Part shown: positions 19,263 through 29,831 of the stretch, in pieces | Numbering within the stretch: the stretch's first letter is position 1 | How the letters are laid out: the number at the start of each line of letters is the position of its first letter | Source of the DNA: Paenibacillus wulumuqiensis | GTDB taxonomy: Bacteria; Bacillota; Bacilli; Paenibacillales; Paenibacillaceae | Assembly (NCBI RefSeq): GCF_000971965.1 | Contig: NZ_LAQP01000001.1 | Location: 434,001 to 498,000, forward strand | Direction: 5' to 3' | Length of the DNA: 64,000 bases | The notes under the pieces: model-generated | What the model was told of the DNA's origin: nothing | The model's database searches: none | What the model saw: the letters and a program-made list of their open reading frames with translations, nothing else | Made by a program: the position numbers and the translations under genes

Positions 19263-19423
19263 GACTGTTGTTCCTCCTATGTGTATGATGATTGCCCCAC
19301 CTGATTATAACGTAATTTAAAATCAAAATTAAATGAAACAAATACAGATTATCTTGTACATTTTCCATATTTATTTGCCCGACACAGGTGGACAAAGCGG
19401 ATAATGAACAGATTTTCATTTAA

Positions 19424-19475
19424 CAAAAGACAGACGCTCTGACTACCTATAGCTGCCTATCCGTGCTCTGTCTGC
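19424..19475 (-). terminator. Possible terminator overlapping the end of the acyltransferase gene
   Basis: On the minus strand AGACAGAGC within the last codons can pair, with one bulge, to GCGTCTGTCT, followed by TTTTGTT. The wide loop makes this a moderate prediction. Confidence 0.45.
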
Positions 19476-20485
19476 CCTTCCCTGCCGGCACGACCGGGAT
19501 TGCGCTTGAACATTCGGCGGGCACGCGGCTCCACCAGCCAGCGCAGCCAGGTTCGAATACTGCCAAGCGACAGTATAACCGTAATAACCAGTCCCAGCGG
19601 AATCAGCAGCAGCTTGCTGGCTGTCGAATCCAAAATGTCATACAGTCCGCCTGCAGTCAGCGCCATGATCAGGAATCCATGCAGCAGGTACGTGTACAAC
19701 GTGTTCATGCCCATTCCCGATATGACCGGAATCGTGCGGCGCGGTACCAGACTGAGTACTGCTCCACCGACCAGTACGGCAAGCGCATAGACGCCGATCC
19801 GATAGATGCCCGCACTCCATTCATTATGCCCCAGAGTTTCATACGAGAAGCTGCCGTAGAACCATTCCTTGCGATACAGCTGCGAATACAGACAGATCAT
19901 GGCAAAGGAACCTCCCAGCACCACCACAGACAGGAGGCGTGCTCCCCTGCTGTGCAGCCGGCTGATCACGGATTTGTCCAGATAATAGCCTGCCAGGAGA
20001 AACGGGAAAAATACAATTGTCCGTGAGACACTGGCGTAATACTGGGCATCATTTGCATAACCGGCTAACAGAGCAATCCCTATGGCGATTGGCAGCGCAT
20101 ACCGGATACGAATAATATAAGGCATGGCTACCTTCCACAGAATCATACTGAAAAAGAACCACATCAGCCAGTAGGGGGTAAAATAGGAAAAAACCAGCTC
20201 TGCACGATCATAGATCCAGTAGTCGAACAGCGAATACAGCGTCTCGAATACCAGATAGGGAATGACCAGTCTGCTGATCACCTTGTTCAGGTAATCACCC
20301 GTACCGATATTTTTGGCAAAGTAGCCGGAGATCAGCACAAACATCGGAATATGAAAAGAATAAATCAATAAATACAGCGGTCGCAGCAGCGGGTCATCAT
20401 ATAGCGGCTCAATCAGATGGCCGATCACGACCAGCAGAATCAGCAGGAATTTGACATTATCAAAATAAGCATCCCTCTTGGTCAC
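19457..20485 (-). CDS. Membrane acyltransferase family protein (acyltransferase 3 type)
   Basis: Polytopic membrane protein with about ten hydrophobic segments, in the acyltransferase-3/fucose-4-O-acetylase family that acetylates surface sugars or polymers. The N-terminal motif RDAYFDNVKFLLILLVVIGH supplies the conserved histidine, and SFHIPMFVLISGYF is the usual second-helix signature. The C-terminus is a basic cytoplasmic tail (RTWLRWLVEPRARRMFKR). Start is GTG, nine bases after GGGAG. The predicted promoter at 20556-20584 leaves a leader of about 65 bases. Acceptor molecule unknown. Confidence 0.87.
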   Translation of the reverse strand: MTKRDAYFDNVKFLLILLVVIGHLIEPLYDDPLLRPLYLLIYSFHIPMFVLISGYFAKNIGTGDYLNKVISRLVIPYLVFETLYSLFDYWIYDRAELVFSYFTPYWLMWFFFSMILWKVAMPYIIRIRYALPIAIGIALLAGYANDAQYYASVSRTIVFFPFLLAGYYLDKSVISRLHSRGARLLSVVVLGGSFAMICLYSQLYRKEWFYGSFSYETLGHNEWSAGIYRIGVYALAVLVGGAVLSLVPRRTIPVISGMGMNTLYTYLLHGFLIMALTAGGLYDILDSTASKLLLIPLGLVITVILSLGSIRTWLRWLVEPRARRMFKRNPGRAGREGQTEHG

Positions 20486-20555
20486 GCTCTACACTCCCTT
20501 CACAAAGAGGACCCTCATCAAAGCGGTCTTTTTTTGTTCGATGCTGGAGAGGGAA

Positions 20556-20584
20556 ATCGTATCTTGTGCTGTTAAGTTTGGCAA
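20556..20584 (-). promoter_or_regulatory. Predicted SigA-type promoter of the acyltransferase gene
   Basis: Minus-strand TTGCCA (20579-20584) and TACGAT (20556-20561) are separated by 17 bp. Apart from this and the terminator at 20744-20781, I see nothing in the 380-bp gap 20486-20866. Confidence 0.5.
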
Positions 20585-20743
20585 TTGGACAGTTATGGGG
20601 TCTTATACCCGCAGTCACACGGCATGAACCCCAATTGTATCAACCATGAATACAGATATCCAATTCGGCAGCCTGCGGCCACATGCTGATGATGGGTCCG
20701 CTCACTTGCTTTGGATAGCTGTACGGACGGCAAGCATACAGCA

Positions 20744-20781
20744 CAAAACCGGCATTGCCTGTAGAGCGCAATGCCGGTTTT
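20744..20781 (-). terminator. Terminator after the LLM oxidoreductase gene
   Basis: 14-bp stem AAAACCGGCATTGC with its exact complement around a nine-base loop; on the minus strand it ends in TTTTG. About 85 bp beyond the stop at 20867. Confidence 0.85.
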
Positions 20782-20866
20782 CCTAATGGTATCGGTATGA
20801 TTTTCGGTGATGTCATAGATGTCATATGGCCTGTCTGCCGAATTCATGTCATTTGCCTGGATAGGA

Positions 20867-21913
20867 TCAGCGGGACTGTATCGACTTGCGGATACCTGCT
20901 GCTTCGCTGATGATCTCGTAGGAATGCAGACGTGCCTGATGATCATAGATCATGCTCGTAATGATCAGTTCATTCACGCCGGTATCTGCGATATACTGCT
21001 GCAGGCCTTTTTTGATCGTCTCCGGTCCGCCTTTGATCGTGGAGCGAAGCTGCTTCTCGACAGCAGCCTGCTCATAGTCCGACCATTTGCCGGTCATGTC
21101 AGCCGGTGGCTTGATCTGACCGGTGCGTCCACGAATAATATTCAGGAACTGCTGCTGCATGGTCGTTCCGAGCCATTCCGCCTCTTCATCTGTATCCGCT
21201 GCAATTGCATTTACACCGAGCATGGCATACGGCTCCTGCAGTATATCGGATGGTGTAAAATACTCATGGTAAATTCGCAGCGCACGCTGTGTATAATCCG
21301 GCGAGAAATGTCCTGCAAAAGCAAACGGCAGTCCTTTCTGGGCGGCCAGTCTGGCACTGAAGTCACTCGAACCGAGCAGCCAGATCGGTACTGACAATCC
21401 TTCACCCGGCACTGCACGTACCGGTGCATGATACGAAGTGGCCGACGAATCGAAGAACCGTGTCAGCTCGTCCAGCAGTTCGGGAAAATCCTCCCCGCTG
21501 TTGATATCCCGGCGTAACGCCAATGTCGTGCGGCGGTCACTACCCGGTGCGCGTCCAAGGCCCAGATCGATTCGTCCGGGATACAGGGATTCCAGCGTAC
21601 CGAACTGCTCGGCAATGACGAGCGGTGCATGGTTGGGCAGCATAATACCGCCGGAGCCCACGCGGATCGTGGATGTTCCACCTGCCAGGTATCCAATAAC
21701 GACCGAAGTCGCAGAGCTGGCGATTCCGGGCATATTGTGATGCTCGGCTACCCAGTAGCGATTGTATCCCCATTTCTCGGCATGCTGGGCGAGATCCAGG
21801 CTGTTACGCAAAGCATCTGCGGCGGTAGCCCCTTCATTGATAGGTGCCAGATCCAGCACAGACAGTGTTATATGATCAGGAGCAGCGCCCTGAGGTGATG
21901 AATGATCAGACAT
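20867..21913 (-). CDS. LLM class flavin-dependent oxidoreductase (luciferase-like)
   Basis: Bacterial-luciferase-like monooxygenase fold. Diagnostic stretches: [12 protein letters not shown] at the start, [39 protein letters not shown] and [17 protein letters not shown], the hallmark of the MsnO8/YceB-like group found in many Bacilli. It probably uses reduced FMN; substrate unknown. The ATG at 21913 follows AAGGAGG at proper spacing, so the long in-frame extension upstream is not used. Lies 86 bp downstream of the TPR-GGDEF gene and could be its operon partner, though the AT-rich gap may hold a separate promoter. Confidence 0.93.
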   Translation of the reverse strand: MSDHSSPQGAAPDHITLSVLDLAPINEGATAADALRNSLDLAQHAEKWGYNRYWVAEHHNMPGIASSATSVVIGYLAGGTSTIRVGSGGIMLPNHAPLVIAEQFGTLESLYPGRIDLGLGRAPGSDRRTTLALRRDINSGEDFPELLDELTRFFDSSATSYHAPVRAVPGEGLSVPIWLLGSSDFSARLAAQKGLPFAFAGHFSPDYTQRALRIYHEYFTPSDILQEPYAMLGVNAIAADTDEEAEWLGTTMQQQFLNIIRGRTGQIKPPADMTGKWSDYEQAAVEKQLRSTIKGGPETIKKGLQQYIADTGVNELIITSMIYDHQARLHSYEIISEAAGIRKSIQSR

Positions 21914-21998
21914 AGATATGCCTCCTTCTTGGAAATAATAGAGGTTCAATATACCATTATCCGCTTTTTCGATCCAAATTGCCAGCCAATCTCTTACT

Positions 21999-23645
21999 TT
22001 ACAGGGAATCACCAACGACACAATTGCGTCCCGAATGTTTGGCCTGGTACAGACGATGATCTGCAAGCGCCAACAATTCGGTTCGGTTGGTGGCTACTCT
22101 GGCCATCGTGCTTACGCCGAGACTGGCAGTCACCGGCAGATTCCCGGTAATGGAACTCCAGTCTGCCGAATGAATCGCCTGACATAACTTATCTGCCTGC
22201 CGCAATCCCTCGGCTGCATCCGTATCCGGCAGTACGGCCAGAAACTCTTCGCCGCCAATTCTCGCGAGTGCCGACGAAGACGGTGCCGTAAGCGACAGGA
22301 TTTTGGCCAGATGCACCAGCACTGTATCACCGACCTGATGGGAAAGCGTATCATTAATGGTCTTAAAATGATCCAGATCAATCAATATCGCCGTCACCGA
22401 CTTGCCCTGGGTAAACGATTCTTCCAACAATCCATCCATATAAGGCTCGATATATCGGCGATTATGCAAGCCGGTCAGCGGATCACGCAGTGCTAGCTCA
22501 CGGAACAGCTCACTGTCTCTTCGGGCTTCCTCTGCATCAAAGGCAATCTGCATAATGCGTGCCCGCGCTTCCCGTTCACTGGAACGCAGTTTTTCTCCTG
22601 CTTCATGATAGCGCTTATGCTCTTCATAGGCACTGCGGTAATCGCCTGCCGCCGCATACAACTCTGATTGCTGCAGCAGGGCGCGGACCATCAGTCCGGG
22701 TAGTCCATGCTCATGGCATAGATGTCTTGCTTCATCCAGAGTGGCCTGTGCTTCGATCAATTTGCCTTGATGTCGCTGCGCTTCTGCAGTTGTCAGCAGG
22801 CATTCCGGCAGAACCATCAGATCGCCGAGTTTGCGGCTGAGCGGATCATTCACGACCGGAGCCAGTGTCTGCTCGGCTTTGGCCGGCTGCCCCAGCAATA
22901 TCTCTACCTGAGCAATCGTATCCAGCTGGGAAGCACCCAGCTCGACATGCTTGCGTGTGGCCAGCTCACGCAGTTTGGTGATCAATCGATATGCTTCTTC
23001 GGCCTGTCCCATCTCATAGCGGGTATAAGCCATATTATTGAGTGCAAACATTAACAGCTGGGTATCATCCATCAGCGTAGCCAGCATGAGCACTTCCTGA
23101 AAGCGGCGCTCCGAATCCTCATAGGCACCGACTTCGTCCAGCGTAAGCGCCAGCATCATCAAATGATCTGCCCGTGTGGAAGGTGGAGCCGTATCCGGGA
23201 GCTCCCTCAGCCCGGCTATTGCATGCTGCAATGCGCTCTCATTATCACCTACCCGGCGGTAAAACCCCGCAATCAGACGATGACTGCGTGCGAGAATATG
23301 AGCATGCTCATTTTGCTCTGCCCACTGATGAATATGGAACATAATCCGGCCGGCTTCCGCCACTTTTCCCTGCCGGGCCATCACGTCCGACTGGATCAGC
23401 CGGGTACGCTGACTCAGCTCCTCATTATCCAGCTTCTCCGCCAGAATGAGAGCCTTTTGTACGACTGCAACGGCTGCATTCGTGTTACGATATGGCATCA
23501 GTTCAAGGGTATCGAGCATTTCGGCAAACTGCTCTACCGTACAGTTCTCCATATCTTCTATATTGAAATCGTTTATATTTTTGTCATTGCTAAAATGAGT
23601 ATAGCTGCGAACCGGAACAAAATGTCGATTAACGGATTTGGTCAA
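21999..23645 (-). CDS. Cytoplasmic TPR-repeat diguanylate cyclase
   Basis: Synthesises cyclic di-GMP from two GTP. Residues about 50-370 consist of helix-pair repeats of the TPR type ([40 protein letters not shown]), with no membrane segments, so the input is probably a protein or peptide partner. A C-terminal GGDEF domain (about 385-545) carries [10 protein letters not shown], the metal-binding [13 protein letters not shown] and an active GGEEF. The four residues five positions before GGEEF are not RxxD, so product inhibition through an I-site is not expected. Start TTG, about eight bases after AGGAGGGG. Confidence 0.92.
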   Translation of the reverse strand: MTKSVNRHFVPVRSYTHFSNDKNINDFNIEDMENCTVEQFAEMLDTLELMPYRNTNAAVAVVQKALILAEKLDNEELSQRTRLIQSDVMARQGKVAEAGRIMFHIHQWAEQNEHAHILARSHRLIAGFYRRVGDNESALQHAIAGLRELPDTAPPSTRADHLMMLALTLDEVGAYEDSERRFQEVLMLATLMDDTQLLMFALNNMAYTRYEMGQAEEAYRLITKLRELATRKHVELGASQLDTIAQVEILLGQPAKAEQTLAPVVNDPLSRKLGDLMVLPECLLTTAEAQRHQGKLIEAQATLDEARHLCHEHGLPGLMVRALLQQSELYAAAGDYRSAYEEHKRYHEAGEKLRSSEREARARIMQIAFDAEEARRDSELFRELALRDPLTGLHNRRYIEPYMDGLLEESFTQGKSVTAILIDLDHFKTINDTLSHQVGDTVLVHLAKILSLTAPSSSALARIGGEEFLAVLPDTDAAEGLRQADKLCQAIHSADWSSITGNLPVTASLGVSTMARVATNRTELLALADHRLYQAKHSGRNCVVGDSL

Positions 23646-23880
23646 GATAAGTCCCCTCCTATCACAAGCAAAGACCCCAGCCTGTTATGTAGCTGAATAG
23701 AATGTACAAATTTACATAACCTATAGTCCTAATTCCCTATGTAATCTATATTAACACTGCTTATACCTAAAATCTTTAGCAAACTTGTAACTAACCATAA
23801 TAAATTTGGCCTTAAAATATATTATATTCTTTACCCAAATTGAACTGCAGTATTTCATTATACGAAGAAAGGAGGTTTTT

Positions 23881-23925
23881 ATGCGCCAAATTTGTTACAC
23901 TAGAAATAAAAAATGCAGAAAGTGA
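23881..23925 (+). CDS. Short leader ORF (14 codons) directly before coaA
   Basis: ATG at 23881 sits behind a consensus GGAGG (23871-23875), much better than the site in front of coaA. It encodes MRQICYTRNKKCRK and stops six bases before the coaA ATG. The peptide is basic with two cysteines. It could raise coaA translation by reinitiation or act as a regulatory leader; it might also be chance, since a 14-codon ORF is weak evidence. Confidence 0.4.
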   Translation: MRQICYTRNKKCRK

Positions 23926-23931
23926 GAGCAC

Positions 23932-24861
23932 ATGAAACGTTATTCGCCATACATCGAGTTCGATCGCAAGGACTGGGCTTCCTTGAGAGATCACCATACA
24001 CCACTACCTTTAACCGAATCGGAACTTGAACAGCTGAGAGGATTGAATGAGCATGTTTCTCTGCAGGAAGTGGAAGAGGTCTATCTACCGCTAACCCACC
24101 TGATTCACCTGTACGTGGGCGCTTCTCAGCAGCTTCACCAGCTCACCACTACTTTTCTTAAGAAAAAAGCCCGCAAGACTCCTTTTATTATCGGTATTGC
24201 CGGTAGTGTCGCCGTCGGTAAAAGTACCACTGCGCGTCTGCTGCAGACCCTACTCTCTCGCTGGGATACCCATCGCCGAGTCGATCTGGTTACAACAGAC
24301 GGATTCTTGTATCCCAAAGCGGTACTGGAAGAGAAAGGCATTATGAACCGTAAAGGTTTTCCGGAAAGTTATGATATTAAACGGCTGATGGAGTTTATGG
24401 GAGATATCAAATCCGGCAAGCCTAACGTAAGGGCGCCCAAATACTCGCATTTGACCTATGATAGAATTCCCGATGAAGAGAGCATTATCAATAACCCCGA
24501 TATTCTGATTGTCGAGGGCATTAATGTGCTGCAGGTGAAGAAGCAGTCGCCGCTGTTTGTCAGTGACTTTTTTGACTTCTCCATCTATATGGATGCGGAT
24601 GAGACCAATATTGCCCGCTGGTATGTAGAGCGCTTTCAATTGCTGCGCCAGACAGTATTCCAGAATCCGGATTCGTATTTTCACAGCCGGTTTGGACATC
24701 TTACAGCCGAAGAGGCGGAAGAAGCGGCTCAGCACACCTGGAAGACCATTAACGCCAAAAATCTGCATGAAAATATCCTGCCAACCAAGGGCCGTGCCCA
24801 GCTGATTCTGCGCAAGGAAGCGGATCACAGCATCCAGAATATTTTCCTGCGCAAACTCTGA
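23932..24861 (+). CDS. coaA: Type I pantothenate kinase
   Basis: Catalyses ATP-dependent phosphorylation of pantothenate, the first committed step of coenzyme A synthesis, in the cytoplasm. The P-loop GSVAVGKS is at residues 91-98, preceded by the family motif [19 protein letters not shown] and [11 protein letters not shown] (substrate and Mg binding), [11 protein letters not shown] and the C-terminal [15 protein letters not shown] all match CoaA. Length 309 is typical. The ATG has only a weak purine-rich site (GTGAGAG) and lies six bases after a leader ORF with a strong one, suggesting coupled translation. The DUF423 gene follows after 62 bp. Confidence 0.96.
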   Translation: MKRYSPYIEFDRKDWASLRDHHTPLPLTESELEQLRGLNEHVSLQEVEEVYLPLTHLIHLYVGASQQLHQLTTTFLKKKARKTPFIIGIAGSVAVGKSTTARLLQTLLSRWDTHRRVDLVTTDGFLYPKAVLEEKGIMNRKGFPESYDIKRLMEFMGDIKSGKPNVRAPKYSHLTYDRIPDEESIINNPDILIVEGINVLQVKKQSPLFVSDFFDFSIYMDADETNIARWYVERFQLLRQTVFQNPDSYFHSRFGHLTAEEAEEAAQHTWKTINAKNLHENILPTKGRAQLILRKEADHSIQNIFLRKL

Positions 24862-24923
24862 GTATGATCTGATAAATTGTGGCATATTCAGCATCTCAAA
24901 TCTTATTGACGGAGGAACGTACA

Positions 24924-25292
24924 TTGCAATCCATTCTCGTGATCGGAAGTATTATGATGTTTCTCGCAGTAGCGCTGGGAGCATTCGGCGCTCATGCGCT
25001 AAAGGCTAAGCTCTCCCCCGATATGATGAAAATTTATGAAACGGGCATTCAGTATCATATTGCCCACAGTCTTGGCATGCTCATTATCGGCGCATTGTCC
25101 CCGAATTTCCTGAATGGGCAAAGTCTGGCAATCGCTGCAGGCTGGTGCTTGTTTGTCGGTATTATTCTGTTCTCGGGCAGCCTGTATGCACTGAGTCTGA
25201 GCGGTATACGCAAGCTGGGAGCAATCACCCCGCTTGGCGGCCTGCTGTTCCTGGCCGGATGGGTACTGCTGCTGATCTCTGTACTGTCCTGA
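24924..25292 (+). CDS. DUF423 family membrane protein (YwdK-like)
   Basis: Small integral membrane protein of the DUF423 family with four predicted helices. The family signature is clear: ILVIGSIMMFLAVALGAFGA followed by HALKAKLSPDM, YHIAHSLGML and the C-terminal ITPLGGLLFLAGWVLLLI. Function is not known in the family. Start is TTG at 24924, eight bases after GGAGG; the in-frame ATG 45 bases upstream lacks a ribosome binding site. Second gene after coaA, closed by the terminator at 25412-25469. Confidence 0.9.
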   Translation: MQSILVIGSIMMFLAVALGAFGAHALKAKLSPDMMKIYETGIQYHIAHSLGMLIIGALSPNFLNGQSLAIAAGWCLFVGIILFSGSLYALSLSGIRKLGAITPLGGLLFLAGWVLLLISVLS

Positions 25293-25411
25293 TCGGAAGA
25301 GTGACGATATGGATATGGGACGATTACGCTTATACCGGATATCCCATCCTTCCCCTGCTATCCCCCTTCCATTGGAACCCTGGAGATATGGAATCCATAA
25401 AAGAAATCCAT

Positions 25412-25469
25412 AAAAAAGCCCCGAATCTTCTGCTGCAGTATCTGCGGCGGTAAGATTCGGGGCTTTTTG
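25412..25469. terminator. Bidirectional terminator
   Basis: 17-bp perfect stem (25413-25429 with 25452-25468) based on AAGCCCCGAATCTT, with A and T runs at either end; sits between the convergent DUF423 gene and the large secreted protein gene. Confidence 0.9.
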
Positions 25470-25566
25470 AAATAATCCTTTGACAGGGTGCAGCTTACTG
25501 TGACGCGAGAGCTCCTCTAATATGAAGCCCAGTGTCTGTCGCGTAAGCTCATCTGATGAATGAAAC

Positions 25567-28374
25567 TTAACGTGTGACGCGAACAGTCATCTCTTCACTG
25601 CGGGTCGAACCTGCAGTATTTACCAGCTCGGCGGTGTATACATACTCGCCCGGCGCCCGGCCGTTCACTGCGCTGACTGCATTTTGCGCCTGTGGAGTCG
25701 CTGATTTCAGAGATTGGGTATCGATCAATTTACCATTTTCATAGAGGCGGTATTCGGAAGCATTCGTTCCCCACCACATATTCATCGTAATGGAATAGCT
25801 GCCATCGCCATCCCAGTTATCGCTGGACAGTACCGGTTTGCCTGGTGCTGCGTCTTTCACTTCCACTGTCAGCGGCTGGCTTTTGGTCGTACCGTAGCTG
25901 TTGGTCAGTTCCAGTATATACGTGTACGTGCCGTTGGCTTTGCCCTGAATATCCTGCGTCAGTACCTGAGCGGCTGGAGATTGGGCAGCCAGTTTGCCCT
26001 CGCTGATCAGCTTGTCATTTTCATACAGTTTGTAGGACGATCCGTTATTGCCCCACCACATATTCATTGTAATCCGGTAATCTCCGTCACGCAGACCGGT
26101 ATCCTGTCCGTTATTGTCGGACAATACCGGTGTACCCGGAACGCCCGTTGCAAGTGGATCTTGGGTTGGCGGCGTCGGTTCTTCGGTCTCTGCGGCTGTA
26201 ATATCCGCAATGCCTCTTGGTTTCAGCTGGAAGCTGTCTTTGAAGATGGCAGCGATCCCGCTGATATCGACCTGATCACCGGCCTGGTAAGGGAAGTCCG
26301 CCAGTGTCAGTCCTGTGCGTCCATCCACACGCACATGGGTTTTCACTTCGCTCGCTGTGTATACATCACTCGTCACATCGAATTCAAATGATCCAGCCGG
26401 CGTTGCGCTGGCAATATTGCTGATCGTTACATTTTTCAGCTGAATCAGTTGTCCCTGATTGTAGGTATTTACTGTCACCGCAGCAGCAGGCTGAGGCAGT
26501 GCAGCTGTACCTGTTTTCTCAATGGCAATCGGGTCCGTCAGCTCCAGTTCGGAGTTATACACGGTCGTCGGTGCCGTAATCTGAATCACATCACCCTGAG
26601 CAAATCCGCTCTGGTTCTGGTAGACATAGATGCCGCCGGTCTCATCCTGCATGTAGAATGCCTGTCCGCCAAATGAACCTGGCGCTGAAGTCACTACGCC
26701 CTTGACTGTAACTACAGTGCCGGGAGATTGATTGCGAGCACTCTTGATATCCGTCAGTGCCGGAATCTGCACTCCACCGCCATCATCCGGCAGCGGTTCT
26801 GCCGGTACATTTGCGATATTCACCGGTGTGGTCAGCAGGTTGCTGCCATTCTGGCGCAGACGCAGACTTGCTGTACCTGTCGTACCCGGCTTGATGCGAA
26901 TCGTCAGATCTTTGATCGCATGTCCCTTGCTGTCTGCTGTCAGACTGTATGTGGAACTGTATCCGTACGATGCAGGCCATGTACCATCTGCATTTTGAAT
27001 CTGGGCTACCTGGTTACCACCGGTCACAAATATGCCTGTGCTGAAGCCTGTCACCGTACTGTTCGGCGTCAGATCATTAGCCACGATGCGCAGCTGGAAC
27101 TCCTCGGCATTAGGCAGCTGAGCCTGATGTACGAAGCTGTAGACCGGATTGGCTACAGTTACCGTGCTGCCATAGGAACCTGGCTTAAAGGTGGACGGGT
27201 CCCACCAGTTATAGCCGGCTGCCGGTGCAGACCATGGTTCTGCCTGCGGTTCCGTCGATGTCTGCGGCGTCTCAATCGCCAGCTGTGGTGTAGGCTGATC
27301 CAGTACCAGACCTTCTACCTGATCCAGACGGGTATAGTTCTCGTCTGTGGACAGCCAGTTCACGGTGTTGACCAGGAGAGTGGCATCATCCACTTCCTTG
27401 AATCCGTCATACGTTGTTTTCTTGGTGCCTGTCTCTTCGCGCAGATATTTTGGTGTCGCATCTTCTACAGGCGAAGAATCACCGATAAATGCCGCTTTAC
27501 CCTGCCCCAGCTTGGAGACGGCAACATAAGGTCCTTCTGCCACTCCGCCGCCATTATAGACGCCCTGATCTACCGCATTGCCCCAGGCATCATTGGTCTC
27601 CGGGAGATAGACGATACCCTTTGCTTTGGTCGGATCGGTAATCGCCAGTGTGGAGCCTGCGTGCATTGCTACACTGCTTACACCTTCCGTAATACCAAAT
27701 GCCTGCTCGGGAGCCACTACATTCGTCGCATTGATATCTCCCAGTGCATTATAGCGGAAACGGATACCAAAGTTGTCGGACAGCCAGTCCGAACTGACGA
27801 CATCCTTCATCGCTGCCGAATTACGCTCGGCTTCAGACATTCCTTTGGCAGGATCTGCCCATGCTCCGCGGCGGAATCCGTTGATTGACTCTGATCCGTC
27901 CCAGCGGTTTTTGTTGCGGTCGGCATTATAGTGATCGCCAATGAAGAAAATGCTGCCGCCGCTCTCCACGTACTGCTCCATGGCAGCCTGTTCACTTGTT
28001 TTGAAAGGAATATTCGGTTCAGCGATAACGAACACGTCATATGGGCTCAGATCGCTATATGTAAATGATACGGTCTTGCGCAGTTCCCGGACATCGTAGC
28101 CGTCATTCGCCAGTCCATTGGCAAAATCCGAGAATCCGCCATCGATGACCCAGTCCGCTGCACCAGCCGTCTGACCATGCGTATTGTCGAACAGTACTTT
28201 TTTGCCAGCGTTTTCATTTATCACTTTGGCAGCGATAAAAGGTGCCGGATCACTGGCTGTCTCTGCATGAACCGTCATGTCCTCTCCGCCAAATGCCATT
28301 TGTAGCGGCCAGGCCAGCGATACTGCCAGCAGTGTTTTCAACCCTTTGGACTTCAGTCCGTTCCATGTAACCAT
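25567..28374 (-). CDS. Large modular secreted protein: GATase-like, OB-fold and two E-set modules
   Basis: 935 residues with a signal peptide ([16 protein letters not shown], cleavage near VHAETA). Modules in order: a class-I glutamine-amidotransferase/DUF4350-like domain (about 55-360, [32 protein letters not shown]); a beta region (about 400-540); a YhcR-like OB-fold (about 545-735, [32 protein letters not shown]); and two tandem chitinase-A-N-type Ig/E-set modules (about 748-840 and 845-935), each with ITMNMWWG and YKLYEN or YRLYEN. OB-folds of this kind accompany extracellular nucleases, but I see no nuclease domain. The function is unknown; carbohydrate or nucleic-acid binding at the cell surface is plausible. 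AGGGGG lies seven bases before the ATG. Monocistronic. Confidence 0.82.
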   Translation of the reverse strand: MVTWNGLKSKGLKTLLAVSLAWPLQMAFGGEDMTVHAETASDPAPFIAAKVINENAGKKVLFDNTHGQTAGAADWVIDGGFSDFANGLANDGYDVRELRKTVSFTYSDLSPYDVFVIAEPNIPFKTSEQAAMEQYVESGGSIFFIGDHYNADRNKNRWDGSESINGFRRGAWADPAKGMSEAERNSAAMKDVVSSDWLSDNFGIRFRYNALGDINATNVVAPEQAFGITEGVSSVAMHAGSTLAITDPTKAKGIVYLPETNDAWGNAVDQGVYNGGGVAEGPYVAVSKLGQGKAAFIGDSSPVEDATPKYLREETGTKKTTYDGFKEVDDATLLVNTVNWLSTDENYTRLDQVEGLVLDQPTPQLAIETPQTSTEPQAEPWSAPAAGYNWWDPSTFKPGSYGSTVTVANPVYSFVHQAQLPNAEEFQLRIVANDLTPNSTVTGFSTGIFVTGGNQVAQIQNADGTWPASYGYSSTYSLTADSKGHAIKDLTIRIKPGTTGTASLRLRQNGSNLLTTPVNIANVPAEPLPDDGGGVQIPALTDIKSARNQSPGTVVTVKGVVTSAPGSFGGQAFYMQDETGGIYVYQNQSGFAQGDVIQITAPTTVYNSELELTDPIAIEKTGTAALPQPAAAVTVNTYNQGQLIQLKNVTISNIASATPAGSFEFDVTSDVYTASEVKTHVRVDGRTGLTLADFPYQAGDQVDISGIAAIFKDSFQLKPRGIADITAAETEEPTPPTQDPLATGVPGTPVLSDNNGQDTGLRDGDYRITMNMWWGNNGSSYKLYENDKLISEGKLAAQSPAAQVLTQDIQGKANGTYTYILELTNSYGTTKSQPLTVEVKDAAPGKPVLSSDNWDGDGSYSITMNMWWGTNASEYRLYENGKLIDTQSLKSATPQAQNAVSAVNGRAPGEYVYTAELVNTAGSTRSEEMTVRVTR

Positions 28375-28516
28375 AAATTGCCCCCTGTAACCGGAATAGT
28401 ATGTAACAGCAATATCTTATCATGGAAATATATACAAAAGTCATGAATTTTGTAAAATCGAAATTTATTTATTCATACACCAAATATTTTCTATTTCAGC
28501 AGGTTTATTGCCAAAT

Positions 28517-28556
28517 CAAAAAGACGCTTCCCCCAAAATAATCGGAGAAAACGTCT
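28517..28556 (-). terminator. Terminator after the AI-2E family gene
   Basis: 13-bp stem with G-U pairs (AGACGCTTCCCCC at 28522-28534 with 28544-28556), followed on the minus strand by TTTTTG. Confidence 0.75.
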
Positions 28557-28618
28557 ATAGGCAGCATCCACATAACGGCTCATTTGTGTCTGTGTAGGCA
28601 GTCTGATCGTATCCTGAT

Positions 28619-29686
28619 TTACTCCGGCAGCCTTGATACAGGGATTTCTTCTTTGGGCGGGCCTGCCTTGCCCCGGTTGACACCAATCAGGTCGAGGAAG
28701 AAGACGAACAACGGAATACCGATAATCAGTCCCCATGGCCCGATAAAATGCTCGGAGAAAATCAGAATGACAAACGTATAAAATACCGGCAGATTCGTCT
28801 TGCTGGACATCAGCTTTGGATTCAGCAGATAGGCCTCAATCGCATGAATGATCAGGATTAGAATGATTAGATACAGTACATATTTGATGCCGCCTACACT
28901 GAGTGCAGTGAGACTGAGCGGTATCAAGGAAATGAATACCCCGGCTACCGGCACCAAACCGAGCACGAATACAATCACCGCCAGACCGACCAGATTCGGG
29001 AAGCCCATGATCCACAGCGCCCCAATCGTCAGAATCGTATTGATAAAGGAAATCAGCAGCTGCGCTTCGATGACTTTACCAAATGTGTTCAGGAACATTT
29101 TGCCGAAATAGCCCACTTCCTTGAAGAACCAGCTGAGCTTGCTATCCTGAAACGATGAAGTAAACCGCATAATATGCGAACGATCCAGTAAAAAGAACAG
29201 ACTCAGTAGCAGGGCAATACAGAGCTGCGAGCCGATCTGGCTAATCTTGAGCAGCACCGTAAATCCCGGTCCGATAAAGTGTCCTACATTTTCCAGCACC
29301 TGCTCGATGTTGAGGGTGCGCAGCAGTTCCACAATATAATGATTCCATTTGCTTTCCTGCGGATTCATGTATACATCCTGTATCATTCCGTAAATCTGCA
29401 CAACCTGCGTACTGACAGTCGGCACCATGCGATAGACCCCCCAGCCGATCACACCAACCAGTACAATGTACACAAGCGGAATCACGAAGAACGGTGATAC
29501 ATTAGGAATTACCCGGCGAAACAGCTTCATCACGCCGTTATACAAGCTGCCAATCAATATAGTTAGCAGCAGGGTCATCAGAATGATATTCATCATGCTG
29601 GTCATTGAATAAACAATCAGTACAAGGATCAATAATACAATAATCCGTCTGATTCCTTCATGGTTAATCCACTCTCTTACCTTCAT
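28619..29686 (-). CDS. AI-2E family transporter
   Basis: Polytopic membrane protein of the AI-2E/YdiK/TqsA family, with about eight hydrophobic segments: an N-terminal pair (IIVLLILVLIVYSM, LMTLLLTILIGSLYNG), a long amphipathic middle with FTVLLKISQIGSQL, and a C-terminal block (GLAVIVFVLGLVPVAGVFIS). LVPVAGVFISLIPLSL and ILIIHAIEAYLLNPKLM are family hallmarks. Members include autoinducer-2 exporters but also Na+/H+ antiporters, so the substrate is open. The ATG is seven bases after GAGG. Monocistronic. Confidence 0.92.
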   Translation of the reverse strand: MKVREWINHEGIRRIIVLLILVLIVYSMTSMMNIILMTLLLTILIGSLYNGVMKLFRRVIPNVSPFFVIPLVYIVLVGVIGWGVYRMVPTVSTQVVQIYGMIQDVYMNPQESKWNHYIVELLRTLNIEQVLENVGHFIGPGFTVLLKISQIGSQLCIALLLSLFFLLDRSHIMRFTSSFQDSKLSWFFKEVGYFGKMFLNTFGKVIEAQLLISFINTILTIGALWIMGFPNLVGLAVIVFVLGLVPVAGVFISLIPLSLTALSVGGIKYVLYLIILILIIHAIEAYLLNPKLMSSKTNLPVFYTFVILIFSEHFIGPWGLIIGIPLFVFFLDLIGVNRGKAGPPKEEIPVSRLPE

Positions 29687-29831
29687 CCACAGACCTCATC
29701 TCTATTTATGTCCACTCCTTCCATAATAACGTGTTTGAGCTCCGGTGTCACCGCGCGCATGTAAAAGCACTGTTAATTATAGCGATATAACGAAATGGAA
29801 ACGGCCTTCAGCCATATTATTTTTGGTGATT

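Noticed and set aside
26728-27888. Plus-strand frame of 386 codons opposite the large secreted protein gene
   Set aside because: Shadow of a well-supported coding region; no recognisable domain.
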